Positions 23,092-37,600 of a stretch of 64,000 nt of DNA are shown piece after piece. A program made the translations under genes and the position numbers. The notes beneath the pieces are model-generated. The model saw only the letters and a list, made by a program, of their open reading frames with translations, was not told where the DNA came from and did no database searches. Each line of letters begins with the position of its first letter. Position 1 is the stretch's first letter. This DNA is from Mytilisepta virgata (taxonomy: Eukaryota > Mollusca > Bivalvia > Mytilida > Mytilidae), in the NCBI GenBank assembly GCA_028015205.1, contig CM051519.1:77831539-77895538 (forward strand), given 5' to 3'.

Positions 23092-24044
23092 ATAAAGGGC
23101 TTCGCTAAGCGCAGCATGATATGCCCGCAACATCTTTTTTTTTGGCACCTATAACTCCCTTTACCTCAAGAATGTAAAAGTTACTTAAAATTTGCTGACA
23201 TACCAGTGAGAGTACTCATCAAGATGAATTAAAAAAAAAAACAAATCTCCGTTAAAATTGGATGAAAAATAAAAAAATTATGTTTCCTTCAAAATTGCTA
23301 ACTTTGACCCCTTGTATCTCAAAAACAATAAAATAGAAAAAAATTGTTGGCATTCTAATGAACGAATTCATCAAGGTTGAATGAAAAATTTTAAAAATTT
23401 TACATATCAAGACACATTGCTTTTTTGGCCCTTTTAACCCCTTCTATCTCAAAAAACTGTAAAACATAGAAGAAATCTATGGGCATACCACTGAAAACAT
23501 CCATAAAGATGAATTAAAAGCAAAAATCCTCATTAAAATTGGAAAAATAAAAAATTTAGGCATCCTGCAAAATGGCCCATTTTGGCCCCTTTAATCCCTT
23601 TTTATCTCTGCAACAAAAAAAGTAACACAAAAATGCCTTGAGTAACTTATGAACCATTCAAAATCGGATAAGAAATAAAGATTCGAAAATTAAGGCGTGT
23701 CCCTTTTTTGGCCCCTTATATCTCTAAAACAGTAAGAGATAGTGAAAACGGATCTTGCATAAGTTTTTATGAAGAACATTATAAACCAAAAATCATAAAA
23801 ATCGGATGTAAATTTAAAGTTACACCCAAATTATCAAAAAACCCTTAATGACCCCCAGAAAAAACCGGGAGGGGGTCAGATTTCCCAAAATCAAACCCAA
23901 TCTGATTTCATATAGAGGACCACTGTGGTAAAATATTATAAAGATACGTTCAATAGAACAAAAGTAAATGAGCGGAAACCTAATTGTCTATGGACGCCTA
24001 TGCCGACGTAACGCTCATGACCGCAAAAATTTGTGGTCGTGTTA
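23092..24044 (+). mobile_element. family-2 hairpin-ended element, copy C
   Basis: This copy begins AATAAAGGGCTTCGCTAAGC followed by GCAGCATGATATGCCCGCAA. It contains about five divergent ~140-bp units built on CTTATATCTCAAAAAC-GTAAAA-GACATACTAATGAAA-CATCAAGATGAATT. It then carries TTAATGACCCCCAGAAAA and TTTCCCAAAATCAA, and ends in the imperfect hairpin GACCGCAAAAATTTGTGGTC (24,020-24,039). There is no coding capacity. It is the most complete single-piece copy and defines the family ends used for the others. Confidence 0.7.
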
Positions 24045-24052
24045 CAGGGTAT

Positions 24053-24172
24053 ACCGTTTCCCATTTGGTCTACTCCCTGTTGGTCTATTCCTAGTTTGTC
24101 TACTTATAAATGTTAAAAGAGTTGCATTTGATCTACTCCCAGTTTGTCTACTGCCATTTGATCTATTTTTAA
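24053..24172 (+). repeat. short GGTCTACTCCC tandem repeat, right block
   Basis: About seven imperfect 14-16 bp repeats, for example CCATTTGGTCTACTCCC, TGTTGGTCTATTCC, AGTTTGTCTACTGCC and ATTTGATCTATTTT. They directly abut the end of the family-2 element. Confidence 0.75.
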
Positions 24173-24689
24173 AATATATATTATTTTCAGCTGAGAACCT
24201 TATTTAGTTCGTTTTACAGTTAAAACGTGCACATTTTGACTCTGCTATCTAAATTATGGTAACTTTATTCGCAAATTTACGCCCATGTGGACCAAGCAAA
24301 TACATACACTAAACAAAAAACAAACACAAAGTCAATGGAACAAATAATATATACATGTAAAAACTTTTGACCGACACGTACCTCATTTTCGCAAATATAA
24401 TGATTGCATAATTGTTGGCAAAAGTTCAGATTCGGGAGATAAAATATTTTTAAGTTCATCTAGTGGTTGATTTTGGGACAAAATGTGGCTTTATTCTATT
24501 AATCTCTGAGAATAATTGAGCCCTTAAACTTGAATTTTGTTTACATTTCAAACAGAAATGATATTCATCATTAATTTCGTCTTTCAAAATTTGACAGAAT
24601 CTGCTTTCCCTCGAGTATTTTTGTACCGTCCTAGTTCAATTTCTAAAATATGATAACTTACATGAAATTTAGAGATCATTTGTCAATCT
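24173..24689. other. gene-free stretch
   Basis: AT-rich sequence without a supported gene or clear repeat. Confidence 0.55.
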
Positions 24690-25300
24690 TAAAATTTTAC
24701 TCCTTTAGTAAATAATCTATTTCTATTTCTGATTTAAGTTTACTATAAAGATATAATTTTGATTTATCATCGTTCAATAATAACTTATTTATTACTTTTT
24801 CACTATAAATGTTAATTATTTCTTTTCTGAACCTTGTCTTTAAGGTATGTTTTATTTTCTCAAAAGGTTTATTAGAAGATTCCAATTTTTTTTTTATATC
24901 TAACCCAGTTTCTTTAAATATATTACAAGCAAAACTATGCTAAGTATATAAGCCTTCTCTATCAAGATCCTTATTTTAGTAAAGGATTTACATTTTCCTT
25001 GTTAATTCTATAAAAGTATAACAAGACCTGTGTCTTAATAAATGAGACAAGAGAAAATCTACCAAGCTCTAATTTAGCGGAAAAATTACATGCTGTTTTC
25101 TTCAATTCCAAGATTGATTTACAATATCTATTATGGACAGTTTCAAAACATAATTTATCCTCCAGTGAAAGAGTCATACACAGACCATGGTGTTCTGCTC
25201 ATTTTAATGATTTTAAAATAGAAAAAAATATTCTTCCACAAACCATATTTCACTATTATATAATAATACAGGTTTGATTAAAATATCAATTACATGATAA
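24690..25300 (-). pseudogene. LINE reverse-transcriptase C-terminal relic
   Basis: Several minus-strand frames join into a decayed protein fragment. DILIKPVLLYNSEIW (PVLLYNSEIW at 25,243-25,272) matches the P-LLYGSE-WG block that follows the catalytic core in many LINE reverse transcriptases. After a stop come FETVHNRYCKSILELKK and AKLELGRFSLVSFIKTQ (25,177-24,971). Then, after a break, KLYLYSKLKSEIEIDYLLKE (ending near 24,697) appears. This order fits the post-RT region of bivalve LINE proteins. Stops and frame breaks make it non-functional. The endonuclease and catalytic YXDD parts are absent. Confidence 0.7.
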
Positions 25301-28300
25301 TGAGACTGGTATTCATAGAAAGTGGGAGGATCTTCCTTTCAGTGCAAATAGCACTTTTAAGTCCTTTCTTTTGTAATCTCTTGGACAACTCTTTTAAAAT
25401 TGCCTGTGTAATTAAAAACATTTCCTCAAAAATTATATTCTTTTGTCCCAACTAAGTGACATTTTTTGTAAAATAAAGCAGGGTTTGAATTATGCACCAT
25501 CCAACCCATTTACTTTTCTGGATAGCAATCACCTTAGTTATTGGTAATCATACTGAGGGTCAGGAGAGATTTTTTTCTTTTTGGGGTAGGGGGGGGAGGT
25601 ACCTTTAAAACCAGTTTAACCCCACTGCTACACAGTGTCTATGCCAAATCTGACTCTGTTGTTTATTTATTGTCTCTTCTTTTGTTATCTTTTGTCAGAG
25701 GTTCTGTCGATTAGATGATGTTAAATGGTTGGTATGTCATTGTTGACCTTTACTGTTATTGGTTTTATTGTTTATCTGCTATATGAAAAAAAAATCAACC
25801 AAATTAAAAAAACTGTTTATTTCTTTCACAACTTCAAATAGTTTGTAGTTATTCTATCAAGTTTTCTTTCATTTTAATGTAAATTGAATCTTTGCTCTCA
25901 GAAACTTGCAGAGATTTAGCTAGCGCTCGTCACTTTCGCCATTGACGAATGATTCTTGAAAGTGGCGAATGTTTTCCGTATGCAATTCGTCACTTGAAAT
26001 TTCAAAATCGCCAAAAAAAATTCGCTAAGGTGAGTACATGCGTCCTGGACGCGCTAAAATTGTACTGGACGTGTCATCCTTCAATCTCATGCGTCCCTGG
26101 GACGCATTTAAATCTAATAAGCTGCGTCCGAAGACCATAATTTTCATAAAAGATCTCGAACCGCCATTTTTTGTTTTCTTGGAGATAAAAGGGAACGGGG
26201 AAAGAAACGACAAAAAATTAAGATAGAAACGGCGGCAATCGGAATTCTCGTGATATTTCATTGGCCACAGCGTTTTTTACCGACCGATAACAATATGTGT
26301 AGACCTCATTTAAAAATGCATTTAGCGGACTTTGACTTACATTACAATTGGAAATTTTGTCAATATTGATTAATAAGGTGTTAAAACAAGGTCAATGGGG
26401 GGATTTTAAGAGTATGTTTGAGAAAAAATAATAGTAAAGATTATAGATAAATAAATATTAAAAAATAAAATGGCAATATTAAATAAGTTGTCAAAAAGAT
26501 TTTGCTCATATCTGTAACAGAAATTTTCTTCCAAGTTTGGAGCACCACCGCATACATGTGTATGTTCATTTTTTCTTTTTCTTTTTTGGATCCTTCTGAT
26601 CTTAAAACTTTCAACTTTAGGAGGGCTTTTCAGTTGTGGTGTATGTCTAAGGATAGGAAGATCATGCATTACTGAGGTGATATCTATCAAATAGTAGCTA
26701 CATGTACATTTCATTTATTTATTCAGTAATAGTTGCTATTGTATGAATTACAATGTTTTGTTAAAAACTTTATTGATAATAAAACATTTTTATTATGATT
26801 ATCATGTTATATATGTACCAGTGCTGAAAAATAAATAATAAAAATATGTATTAATATTCAATGTTATATTTTTTCTCCATCATATGTACAAAAAAGAACT
26901 GGACTAAGTTACATCGATAGAACATGAAGAATTTGTCCCCATTTTGCTTGTCCGCAAAAGTGACTAATGGTCTCAAAATCCTAGCTAAAACCCTGAACTT
27001 GCCCAAATATAGTAATGGCAACATCTATAGGAAGCCCTCAAAATTAACCCAATCAGGAAAACCTTTATGTCTTGCAAGAATAAACATGGTACTGACAAAA
27101 TCCATGTTTAGGTATAGGAAATCACAAATATTGGGAAAATGTTTATGTCTTGGATAACAATACACGACAGACAAACTTTCATTTCATTCCAATATAGCAA
27201 AGTCCATGTTTTGCAATGGAAAATCCCCAGTTTGAAAAAATATACTGTTGCTAAACATATATTATCAATTCATGCTGAGACTACTGACACATGTGCCTCA
27301 TCTTATGAAAGTTGAGGGAATAACCTGAGAATCATATTTGCCAAGTTTGGCATGCAAGTTCTATGTAATTTCATATGCGACAGCCATCTTGGAGGTCAAA
27401 TGATATAGTTGCACCTCAATTTGGTTAAGAACTGACTAATAACTACCTGAAGGAACTTTTTGCCAAGGGTCATATGTTTAAGTTCTAATCCGGTAGCCAT
27501 GTTAATTGGCTGACAGGCCCATTTTATGCAAATATCCATCATTTTCAACACTTTTTCCAATTTCCTTTATGGTTTCAAATAAAACATTTTCACAGGGTTC
27601 TATCTTTAAAAAGTTCCATTGTGATTGCTATCTAATGTACAAATCACCAAATACATTCTGAGAACCACCTAAGATTCCAGGAAAGTGGGCTCAGACAGGA
27701 TTTTCCACAGGATCTTGTTAAACAATGTTCACAGTACACATGCCACCAACATCTGATTAGTCTTTATAACATTGTGTACACAACCCAGGCCATGTTTCAC
27801 ATGAGTAGTGTGAAAATGGCCTAAATTTGGCTGTGATTGCTACTCTGGTTAGTGACATTGGTTATCTGATTCATTTCGAAAAAGGATGTAATGGCAATAG
27901 GGGTCCAAGTGATCCACAATAAAGGTCAAGCTAATATCATTTTAAATTCAAATACAACTGTAAAAAGTACAATGTATATTTGCTTCATACTCTTTTTTAA
28001 CAACTCCATATAAAGCAAAACAAATATTTGAAAAAATCAAAAGAAATAAATTCAAGAAATGTTTTGTCACTGACACTTTTACTTTAAACTCGTGTTATTT
28101 CAGTAATGTTAACACTTCATACAAATTACACAACTTTTTCGAGAATGGCACTTAAATTTATGTGTTATATAAGTGTACCAGGAAATCATAAAATTTATGA
28201 AAATAGATTTTGAATATATGACAGTGCTTAGTAATTAAGATCTAATATAGATTTTCTTCAAAGAAAATAACGTTTTAATAAATGAATCCCTTCAAACAAA

Positions 28301-28541
28301 TGCAAAAGTATCTGATCAATAACATATCATTGAATAATATTTGTTTGGTCTAGACAAATGTTTAATTTTACCCGCCAACAATGTTACACAAATTATCACA
28401 ATCTTTTTTAAAAATTGCCAGTCTCAAACACATTCATCAATTTTAGGACAAAATAAAAGAATATGAGTCTGTTTGGAAATGTATTTCTTAATAAATAAAA
28501 TATTGTATGTTAAGTATATTTAAACTACATGAAAACTATTT
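25301..28541. other. intergenic stretch downstream of SARS1
   Basis: No gene supported. Small features are a perfect inverted repeat ATGCGTCCC-T-GGGACGCAT at 26,089-26,107 inside a cluster of GCGTCC motifs (26,038-26,130), and degenerate family-1-like text (CAGCCATCTTGG near 27,383). A minus-strand ATTAAA at 28,361-28,366, about 180 bp past the SARS1 stop, is a possible but weak polyadenylation signal. Confidence 0.55.
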
Positions 28542-28684
28542 TTAACTGTCAATTTTCATATCCTGTACTCCTTCAGTCACATTTTCTTTCTTTTTCTTTC
28601 CTGTTTCCTTTGTCTTTTTCTGTTTCTTTGTTTCCTCTTGATCAATTGGTGCAGGTTTAACAAATGGTATTTTCTCTTTTAAAC
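28542..28684 (-). CDS. SARS1: SARS1 coding exon 11 with stop
   Basis: 143 bp ending in TAA at 28,542-28,544. It encodes [20 protein letters not shown] and a basic tail ending VQDMKIDS. The tail is the animal-specific extension expected of SARS1. Confidence 0.95.
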
Positions 28685-31600
28685 CTAAAAAAAAAAGTAC
28701 AAATTAATTTCAATGGTCATTGAAATCTTTTGAAAAAAAGGCTAAGATAAAACTGACTATAAAAGAGACAATAATTGGAATTTTGATTTACTTAAAATTG
28801 AAAATCTAAAAAAGCCTCTATATGGATTAATACTTTTGATTTACTTAACTTTTAAAATTCAAAACCCACACTGCTTGTTCATCAAGATAGTCCTTTTTAG
28901 TTTTAACTTAAAGAGAGAGTAGACTTGGAGGTTATTATTTAGCAGGAATATAATAAGAGGTAACTTCTTGTCAAACTGCTGAAAACCAAATTTGCTGTTG
29001 AATTACATATGTCAAACAGTCACCACAAGGTGTATTTCTGGTTTAACATTTAGGTCTTAATATACATGTACTTTCCTTCACTCAAAAAATGTCAACTTAA
29101 TGATTAAATTAGACAATTTCAAAAACATTTTTCTTTAAGCCTTTATAGTGATAGTGTGTTCCTATACATAGCTGTCCTTAATTATGGACATCCCCTAATC
29201 AATACATTAGACCAATTTAAATTTGAAGTAAACTTCTAATCAACACCTGACTTACTGAAAGCTTATCAGTGCAATATATATGTACAATTTGATTTTGTCA
29301 TTAGCTTTTCCTATAGAACATATGAACAAAACTTTAGGATAAACATGTTAAAGATATAATTTGTGTAAACAGTTTAGGAAAAAGTTATACTGGTATCTTA
29401 AGAGAAACAACGGATGCCACTTTTTGTGGAACAAGAAATTCTAATCATTGTAGAAATATAAGAAATAACACTAAGAAGTTTTAAAAGTATGGTGTCAAAT
29501 ATTTCCTTTGTTGCTGATATCTGGAATAGTTTAGTTTTCAATAAAGATCTTTTTAAAATGATAATGTATTTTTGTTTACATGTACATTAAACAAGGAGCC
29601 ACCAAGGTTTGACTGGTAATATGAGAACTGAGCTCGGATGTAAAACTTAACCTAAGTCAATGAAGCATGATAAGTAGGTCAGACTGACCTAATTTTGGTA
29701 GGAGGCTGTTTTAATCCCCGAGATGCACCCTGACACAAAGTAATATGACTGTAGGTCCCTTGGTATCGGAGAACTTAACTGGGACAAAAAACTTAACATA
29801 AGTCAATGAAGCGCAATAAGTAGGTCAGTGTGACCTAATTTTGGTGGGATGCTCCCCAAGATGCACACTCACACCGAGTTATTGTTACGTGTGGATTTTC
29901 AGATTTCTCTAACCAAGATAGTTAAATTACGGAATTTTAAGCACGAGCCTTAACTATCGAGATTGGAGAAATCCGATAATCCACGAGTTATAATGTAAGA
30001 CGCTGTTTCTCTTATTTTCAAAACGCTTTAAAAACTGGTCAATTTCATCATATTCTCCCAAAGTCTTCCTGTCACTATGGTCACCAGTATGTATTCATGT
30101 GAAAATGTGAAATCTTAATTTAACACTATAAATAAAATTTAGCTTGTTTTATAATTTGGGACTTTAAACTTAGTTTGAAATAAACAAAGATTTGACTAAA
30201 CAGGAGTCAAAATACATATACGTACTTACAGTGTAAAACATTCTGGATCACATATAAAGTTTGACTCAAGCAAGTTTTGCCCTACTGTAGGGCTTCCATA
30301 ATTGATTATTTTATCATTATGTATATTGTGATCTTATGATCAATTAATAATAAAATAGATGTTGAAGACTTAGCACATATATTTTCTATAAAAAAATTCC
30401 AGAATGAAATCTAAAAGATAAATAAAATAAATAATAATCTCGAAAATGTGATAAAATATTTAGGGTAGAGTCAATTTCTTGGGTTATTCAGTAAAGGTCA
30501 AAATATTTATTATTTTGATTAAAATCTTATTGTATGCTATTTCATAGGATTTTTTAATTAAGCAAATAATATTATTAAAAGACCTCATATAACAAAGATA
30601 ATATTATAATAACCTAGGGATATGTAAGGCTGAATAAAGTATTTCTGGCATATCTGTCTGGTCAGGAGTTTTTATAAAGAAAACCTTAGATTCTTATAAT
30701 CTGGTTCAGATAATAAAGATGAAGTACATTGTACAAATGTTTATAACATTACTTACACATGTTCATCTTTTGTAAATATCTTAAGAAATCTATGATTCTA
30801 ATAAGGAGATTTTCCTTTTGACAGGAAAGACCTAACTGTATTTCTTATGATTATGATTATTATTTCCTCCGCCAAAAAATTCAATGTAAAATCCTGAAAA
30901 AGTTATTATACAAATTGGGATGATATTTCGTACCAAGTAATGATATTAGCCATTAGCTATCACATGGTGAAGCTGCTAAGGATTTGCATGTACCTTTTAA
31001 GAGTAATTTCCCCTTTTACAGTCATACTTATTATTTGAACTCCTCAGAAACTTTAAAATATTGATATGAAACTTTTAGCAATGTCTTTCATTCATCTGTA
31101 CAAACATTAATCATGTTTTGCCAAGATCTTACATCTTATAAGGGTTATTTCCCTTTATATAACTTTCAATTTTAGTTTTTCATGCAAATGGTAAGTTAGA
31201 GTTGAGATATAAGCATGAAACTTCATAGTTAGAGTCCATGTTCCCTTCCAAGTAAAATGAGGTTAAGGTCAAAGGTACAAGTCAGGTTTTGAATTTTGAC
31301 ATTTGCTTGTTATCACAAGTCCTCTGAAATTGTAGAAGATATCAAGACAAACTGTTGTTACATTTGGGTCAAAGTTGTATGACATCATCTGATAGGAGTA
31401 ATTGCCCTTAAAATGTTTAAATTTATAGTTTTTGGTTTATAACTCAACAATGGAACATGATAAAGGGATTGGGTCTTTTGTATTAATATCAGGGACAAGT
31501 GACCTTCAAAATGGGTACAAGGTCAAAGATCAGGTTCATGTTACAATTTTTTTACATTTGCTTGTTATCACTACTCCTCTGGAATAGGTCAAGATAGCTG

Positions 31601-34600
31601 ATAAAATGTAATGAGGGAAATGTAGAAGAGATTAAGACAAAGCATTGTGACCTTCAGGTCCAGTCGTATGACCTCATCTTATATACGTAGGAGTAATTGC
31701 ACTTAGAATGTTTAAATTTATAGTTTTTGCTTTATAACTCAACAATGGTATACGATAAAGGCATAGGGTTCTTTGTATTGACTTTAGGGATAAGAGACCT
31801 TGAGAAAGGTCATAAGGTCTAAGGTCAAGATCATGTTCTCGATAATGTACTCTGTGTTTTTTTCACACCTTTCAAGGTTTCAATGACTTTAAAAGAAGTT
31901 GAGAAAAATGAGAAATTTGACAGTTGATATTGATGACATCATCTTTTGAAAAACAGTTATACTGGTAGATGTTTTTTGATGTTTTCAATCCTTTTTAACA
32001 CGAATCGTTATAAAAAAAGTAATTAAGGTAAAAAGGTCTCAAAATGCAATTTTAATTATGATGCTTTTGATAAATATCATTAGGACTGTTGTAAAACATA
32101 AGTATATAACAAAATGTCTAAAACAATGGATTGCAAAGATGATTTATTGAGGTTTTCAAGACATATCAAGATAAGCAGTTATAATAGAAAGTGAATACAA
32201 AAGTTTCAATTTTTTTGTTGATATTATGACTTTTTAATTTTTAAAGCACTTTTTACAAGTCGTCATTAAATTCAAAGATAAAAATGAAATGGTACAAAAA
32301 ATCAAAAGGTAAGACCTTATCATTTGTGCTGTAGCAGAAATGAGTTTTAATTATTAACACTTTCTGTGACTTCCAAATAAAGTAGAAATGTAAGGAAAGA
32401 AAAACCAAAAAAATCATAGTCTAAATCTATTTGTTTATATTCCCTCTAATTCCAATATTAAACAATAAGACTGGTATTCTTTATGAGACAAAAAAAATTG
32501 TCATCAAAGATGATCGAGCATAACCCTCATTTGCCAACTTATAGACTCGTTGAAAAATTGAGCCTGAGAATGAAAATTGGGTCAATTTACATGTGTCTAT
32601 ATCTAGGAAGTTTAGATATTTATAATATCATTTCAGAACAGTGTGATATCACTAAATTGCTTGATGTTGAACATTCAGCACATTTTTTTTATTTGTCATC
32701 CATCTTGCTGGGCAACTTCATCTTACTGGAACCCAGTTGATGTTGCAGACAGATGAAGGTTTGAATAGCTGCTGATGACAACCAGAATACAAAGAAACTC
32801 ATCAGAGGAAAAGGCTGTCTGTACAAATTGTGAAAAATGAATATCGCTTTATTTTAACACTCTTTATTCAAATTGAAGATAACCATCTGTCAAGAGGCTT
32901 ATTTGTTATACCTTAAAATTAAATTTGATACTTTGCAATAATAAATTTTTATTTAACAATAACCTATAATTATCTACCTTCAGGCATAAAATCTCTGATA
33001 GCTTCAGGAACTATAATACCATCATCTACTTGATTATTTTCTAAAATGGCACATATTGTTCTTGTCGTGGCACACATTGTGGCATTCAACATGTGAACAT
33101 AGTCAGCCTACAATTCAACAATATTTATAAAATTCTAACATTCACAACATCATTTTGTTACAAATGATTTCTTTACTAATAATATATCGGTAAATTTCCA
33201 TTCCATCTGAAATGTTTTGTGATATTTTTCTCCAGATATCAAAACAAAAGTAAAGTCAGTTATAATAAACAGTTACTATAAATTGGGATATTTTAATGTA
33301 CGAATAAATTGGCAGTTTTTGCTAAAAACATGAATGTTAAATTTTGTGTATTAAAATTTTACACTTTGTGTAAGTACTGTGGCAATTTCAGAAAGAAAGA
33401 AAAAATAAATTGAAAAGTATCTTGTAAAATGTAAATAATAGTGTCATCATAAGATGTCATGACTCACAACTGATAACTGTTGTTTGGTAAATTGTAATGA
33501 AGTGAATTGTTTTGATCAGACCAATATGATTATACCTATAATAAAATTAATATCAGCCAAACTAACATCAATTTTAACTTTTCCAGATGAAAATCATTTG
33601 AAATCATTTTGGAACTTTATTTTTTTTTGGATTTGTTTTATTTTTCAAGCATATGTTTAATTTTGGAACATTCACAATAGGCACCAAATAAACAAAATTA
33701 TAATCCAAGCTAAAATATACCAATTTATTGTATCTATCAAAGTTTGCTACTAACAGTTATCTTGAAGTCATTTAGATCACAGAAAAAAATCAAAATGGCT
33801 GTAGTTTGACTCAACAAGGAGAATGTAAGCAGGTTTTTGCAAACAATTCAAGGGACATGCGAATAGAGAGGCTTACTCGTCTATTGATTGTGCTTATCAC
33901 TTATTGATTGATAAACGTGATCTCAGGTAATACTGTCATAAATTAATATTGTATTCAGTGAAAAGAACTGGTTAAAGCCATTTAATCCCCAAGAGATAAA
34001 AACACAACCTTTTAAATATGTACTGTAAATTCAATTAGATATAGCTGTAATTTTGATTCAACAACAGTAAACTATACAGTGGATCTTCAGTCACAGGAAT
34101 TTGTGTAACTTGAACACCCGGGGTAACATGAACTATTACAAGATACATGTATTCACAAAAAGCTGCCATAATTGACTTAATAATATAATGCTCAGTACAA
34201 ATTTTGACACAATCGATGTGTTGAACTCATGTATATTTCAACAGTGTTGAATCAACTTGGAACAACAGAGAAACAGATCCAAATACTGATGAGTCCAACA
34301 TATTTATGGCAATTTATTAAAGACTGACATGACACAAACATGTTCGACAGTATGGTATTCCGTATTTGCAGATATTGGTATTGTCTCCCATATGCATGAG
34401 TTATCTTCCTGACAGCAGGTGTCTTGTAATGAACATACAGTGGAACCTCTTTGAACCAGTCAGCTATGGGACCGTAGAAATTGGCAATGAGTGTTCGGCC
34501 GGTATTTAGAGGTGCATTTGACAGGAATATGTATAATTTGGACCGGAACTTGTCTCCAGCATTCAGAATTCAGAAGTGCCGATTTTTGGAGGATTTTTTA

Positions 34601-37600
34601 ACTTGAAAATATAGGTGAATTTAGGGGAGTTGCACTGTATAGGGCAAAAAGTAATTTTAATTTCTTATAAAAATGTTGAATTCTGGAAGACCTTCATCAG
34701 ACATTCAAAAATGTTGAAAAATATATCCAAGAACATATTATTAATGTCTTGGGAGCATATTGTTAGGAATTAAAATATTTTACAGAAATACAGCAATTTT
34801 TCCATTGATATCTATTGAAGACACCTTCTCCAAAGAACAGATAACTCTGTAAATGGGAGACAATTTACACATATTAAAAATGTGGAATACGTTTTTTTTA
34901 AATGTGCAAACTGATAATATCAGTAAAAGTTTTCTTGAATACATGTACTTACCTCTTGGTTCATCTTCTTCACCTGACCATATCTAACTTTTAATCTCCT
35001 AGCTTGATAATCTAAACAATTTGAACATGAAACAAGTTCCCTAAAGGCACCAGATCCAGGGAACCAAGCTTCCAGATCTAATTTCTTTGATGCTGCATGA
35101 TTCAATGCACCTAAAAGATAAGATTATAAGTGTAAAAAGATTTTCCTTAAGAAAATGGGAAAAGGAAGTACTGATATAAATCCAAACTGAATGAATTCGA
35201 AATCCTCTTTTATCATAAAACCCAAATAATATAATAAAAATTTAGGGTTAAAAAAATAAAACTATGCATGTTACTTTTAGGTCCAGAAATTCTTTCAGTA
35301 GAAGCCAGAAATTGGACAACCATCACTAAACAGGTCTCTTAATATATATATCACTAAAGATGTCAACTATAGGAATTCCTAGGACTTAAAATCCTCTAAG
35401 AAATTTCTAGAACTTTACAGAATTCTTATACAAGACTATCTTTGGAGGTCTAACTATGAGATTCAGCTGAAGAACAACAATAAAAGCATTATTACTTTGT
35501 TTTTGTCACCTGACTTGTAAGGATCTCATGTCAAGAAATAATATCCTGTAAAGAATATTTATCTACTGATCTCTTACCTGAGACAATGTTCACTATCCTG
35601 TAAGGAATTCCTAGGACCTTGTTGAACTCCTCAGCATTGGTTATCAATTCATCAAAAATTTCCCATGACTTGTTGTCGAATGGAGAGGTAAGCACAAACT
35701 GTTCTACCTACAAAATTACCCATATAAAACAAAACTAAATATTTGACAGTGCTGAAATCTTTGTTGTTTGATGGTGTTAAGTGATATTCTTTCTAAAGAG
35801 TACACCCTAAGGACCATTATTTAATTCCAAATGGCTCAGTAATTTAGATAACATCTTTAAGTGAATTTTCCAGTAGGGTTTTATGTTAAACTAAGTTTGG
35901 CTATGTTGGTTATCTTTTGTTTGGGCTCTAAGTCATTGGATACAATTTTGAAAGAGTACCACCTACAGACAATTGTTTTGGTTTGTTTCCAACTGGCTTA
36001 GTGGTTTCAGAAAAGAAGATCTTATTGAATTTCCCCAAAGGGTCCTATGTCAAATTAATATTGGCTTTGACAGCCATCTTGATTGATGATCAAGGTATGG
36101 GAAAGAATTTTGAAAGAGGATCATTTAAGGACCACTGATATTAAAGAAAATCCATATATCACAATAAACAGCCATTTAGCGGGTCAGACATTTTTGTGTG
36201 TCAGCTCTTGTAATTATTTTTACAGACCATAGTGTACAGTAAAAAACATGATGCAAAGTGTTACATTAATATGCAGAGTAATAATTAATATATCTTACGA
36301 TAAATTAAACACATGCCTATTGTAATGAAGTAGCTTTATATCAAAATTCATTATCTAAAATAATTAGTTGTTCATTTCTGAATACCTATTCCAAATAAGA
36401 GGCTCAATAATTTCTGCTTTATTATCTTTTTACAAGATGTTTTCTTGAATGTTTGAATTTAAAAAAAAATGGAGGTGCATTCCTCGACAATTTACACAGT
36501 CTAAATATATCTTTTAAAAGAAAATTGTTTGAGCATTTCCAAGTACATACTTTAAAAACGCAATTGTTGAATGTTGTCTCAGACAGGTACATCAAAACTC
36601 CTTGTTTAAAACTTGAGTGCATTTAAGCTCAAGTAAAAATATTAATTTTCGTCGGATATTTAAATTCGTGGTTTACTGGGACCCACAAAAATCACGAAAA
36701 TTGGTATACAACGAATTTTAATGAATCCACAGTAATAAGAGACTCTTAAGGATGTTTGCTGCTCAGTATCAAAATAACAAGCTTTTCATAAAACTGGCAA
36801 ATATTGATAGTAGATGCTCTCTTGATTTTACATAGCTTTATCATTGACAAGTTTTATTTCTCAAAAACCATTAAATAATAACAAGGATTTTATAAGATAT
36901 TTACAGATGGCTTATTATTCTGCATGCAAAAGATTTATGAAAAGAAAAATGGGCGTTAGTGGGAAAAATAATTTATGGCATTCAAATGGATAAAACCAGA
37001 GGATTCTGATCATCTGACAAAAATTCAAAAACCTGACCAGCGAACATCCTTAAATTGTTCACCTGACAATACTATTACATTATCAATTTTGCTTATATCA
37101 AGGACGTATAACTAACATAATAACTAATATACGTCCTTGCTTATATCAAGTTCCAATTCATCGCGAAATTTTAAATTTAAAAAATCAGAAAGTAGAATTC
37201 GTCACTGCTGACAATGTTAGATCCCAAACAGAGAAAACACAAAATTAAAATAGACTATCATATAGATATCTCATATGTTTGGCCAAGCAGTTTTGGAGGA
37301 CGGGACTTTTTAAATTTGATTTAAGAATAAATATATTCTATATACCAATTGTTAAGCAGAACATGTGTATATTATTTTCACTGAATTTTGACTCACGAGT
37401 TATGATCGAGACTTAAAATGTTCAAACTTGAATCAGTAACTCAAATGGCTGGACTGCAAACTAGAAATGCTTACTCTAAATCCATATAAAGAGTGAATTT
37501 AAATTTTTGATTTCATGATAGTATTGAAATACTAGCAATTAACTGAGGTGGTGGAATACTCTCAGGGACTTGAAGGTTACCAGCAGAATTCATCAACTCA

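Noticed and set aside
26406..26714. 102-codon minus-strand frame with a basic stretch
   Set aside because: No domain or exon context; AT-rich background.
27300..27560. Possible further family-1 element (CAGCCATCTTGG, CGGTAGCCATG)
   Set aside because: Only short matches, no ends and no regular period. Too decayed to call.
32483..32740. 85-codon plus-strand frame within SARS1 intron 10
   Set aside because: Antisense to an intron, no domain, and no homologous feature recognised.
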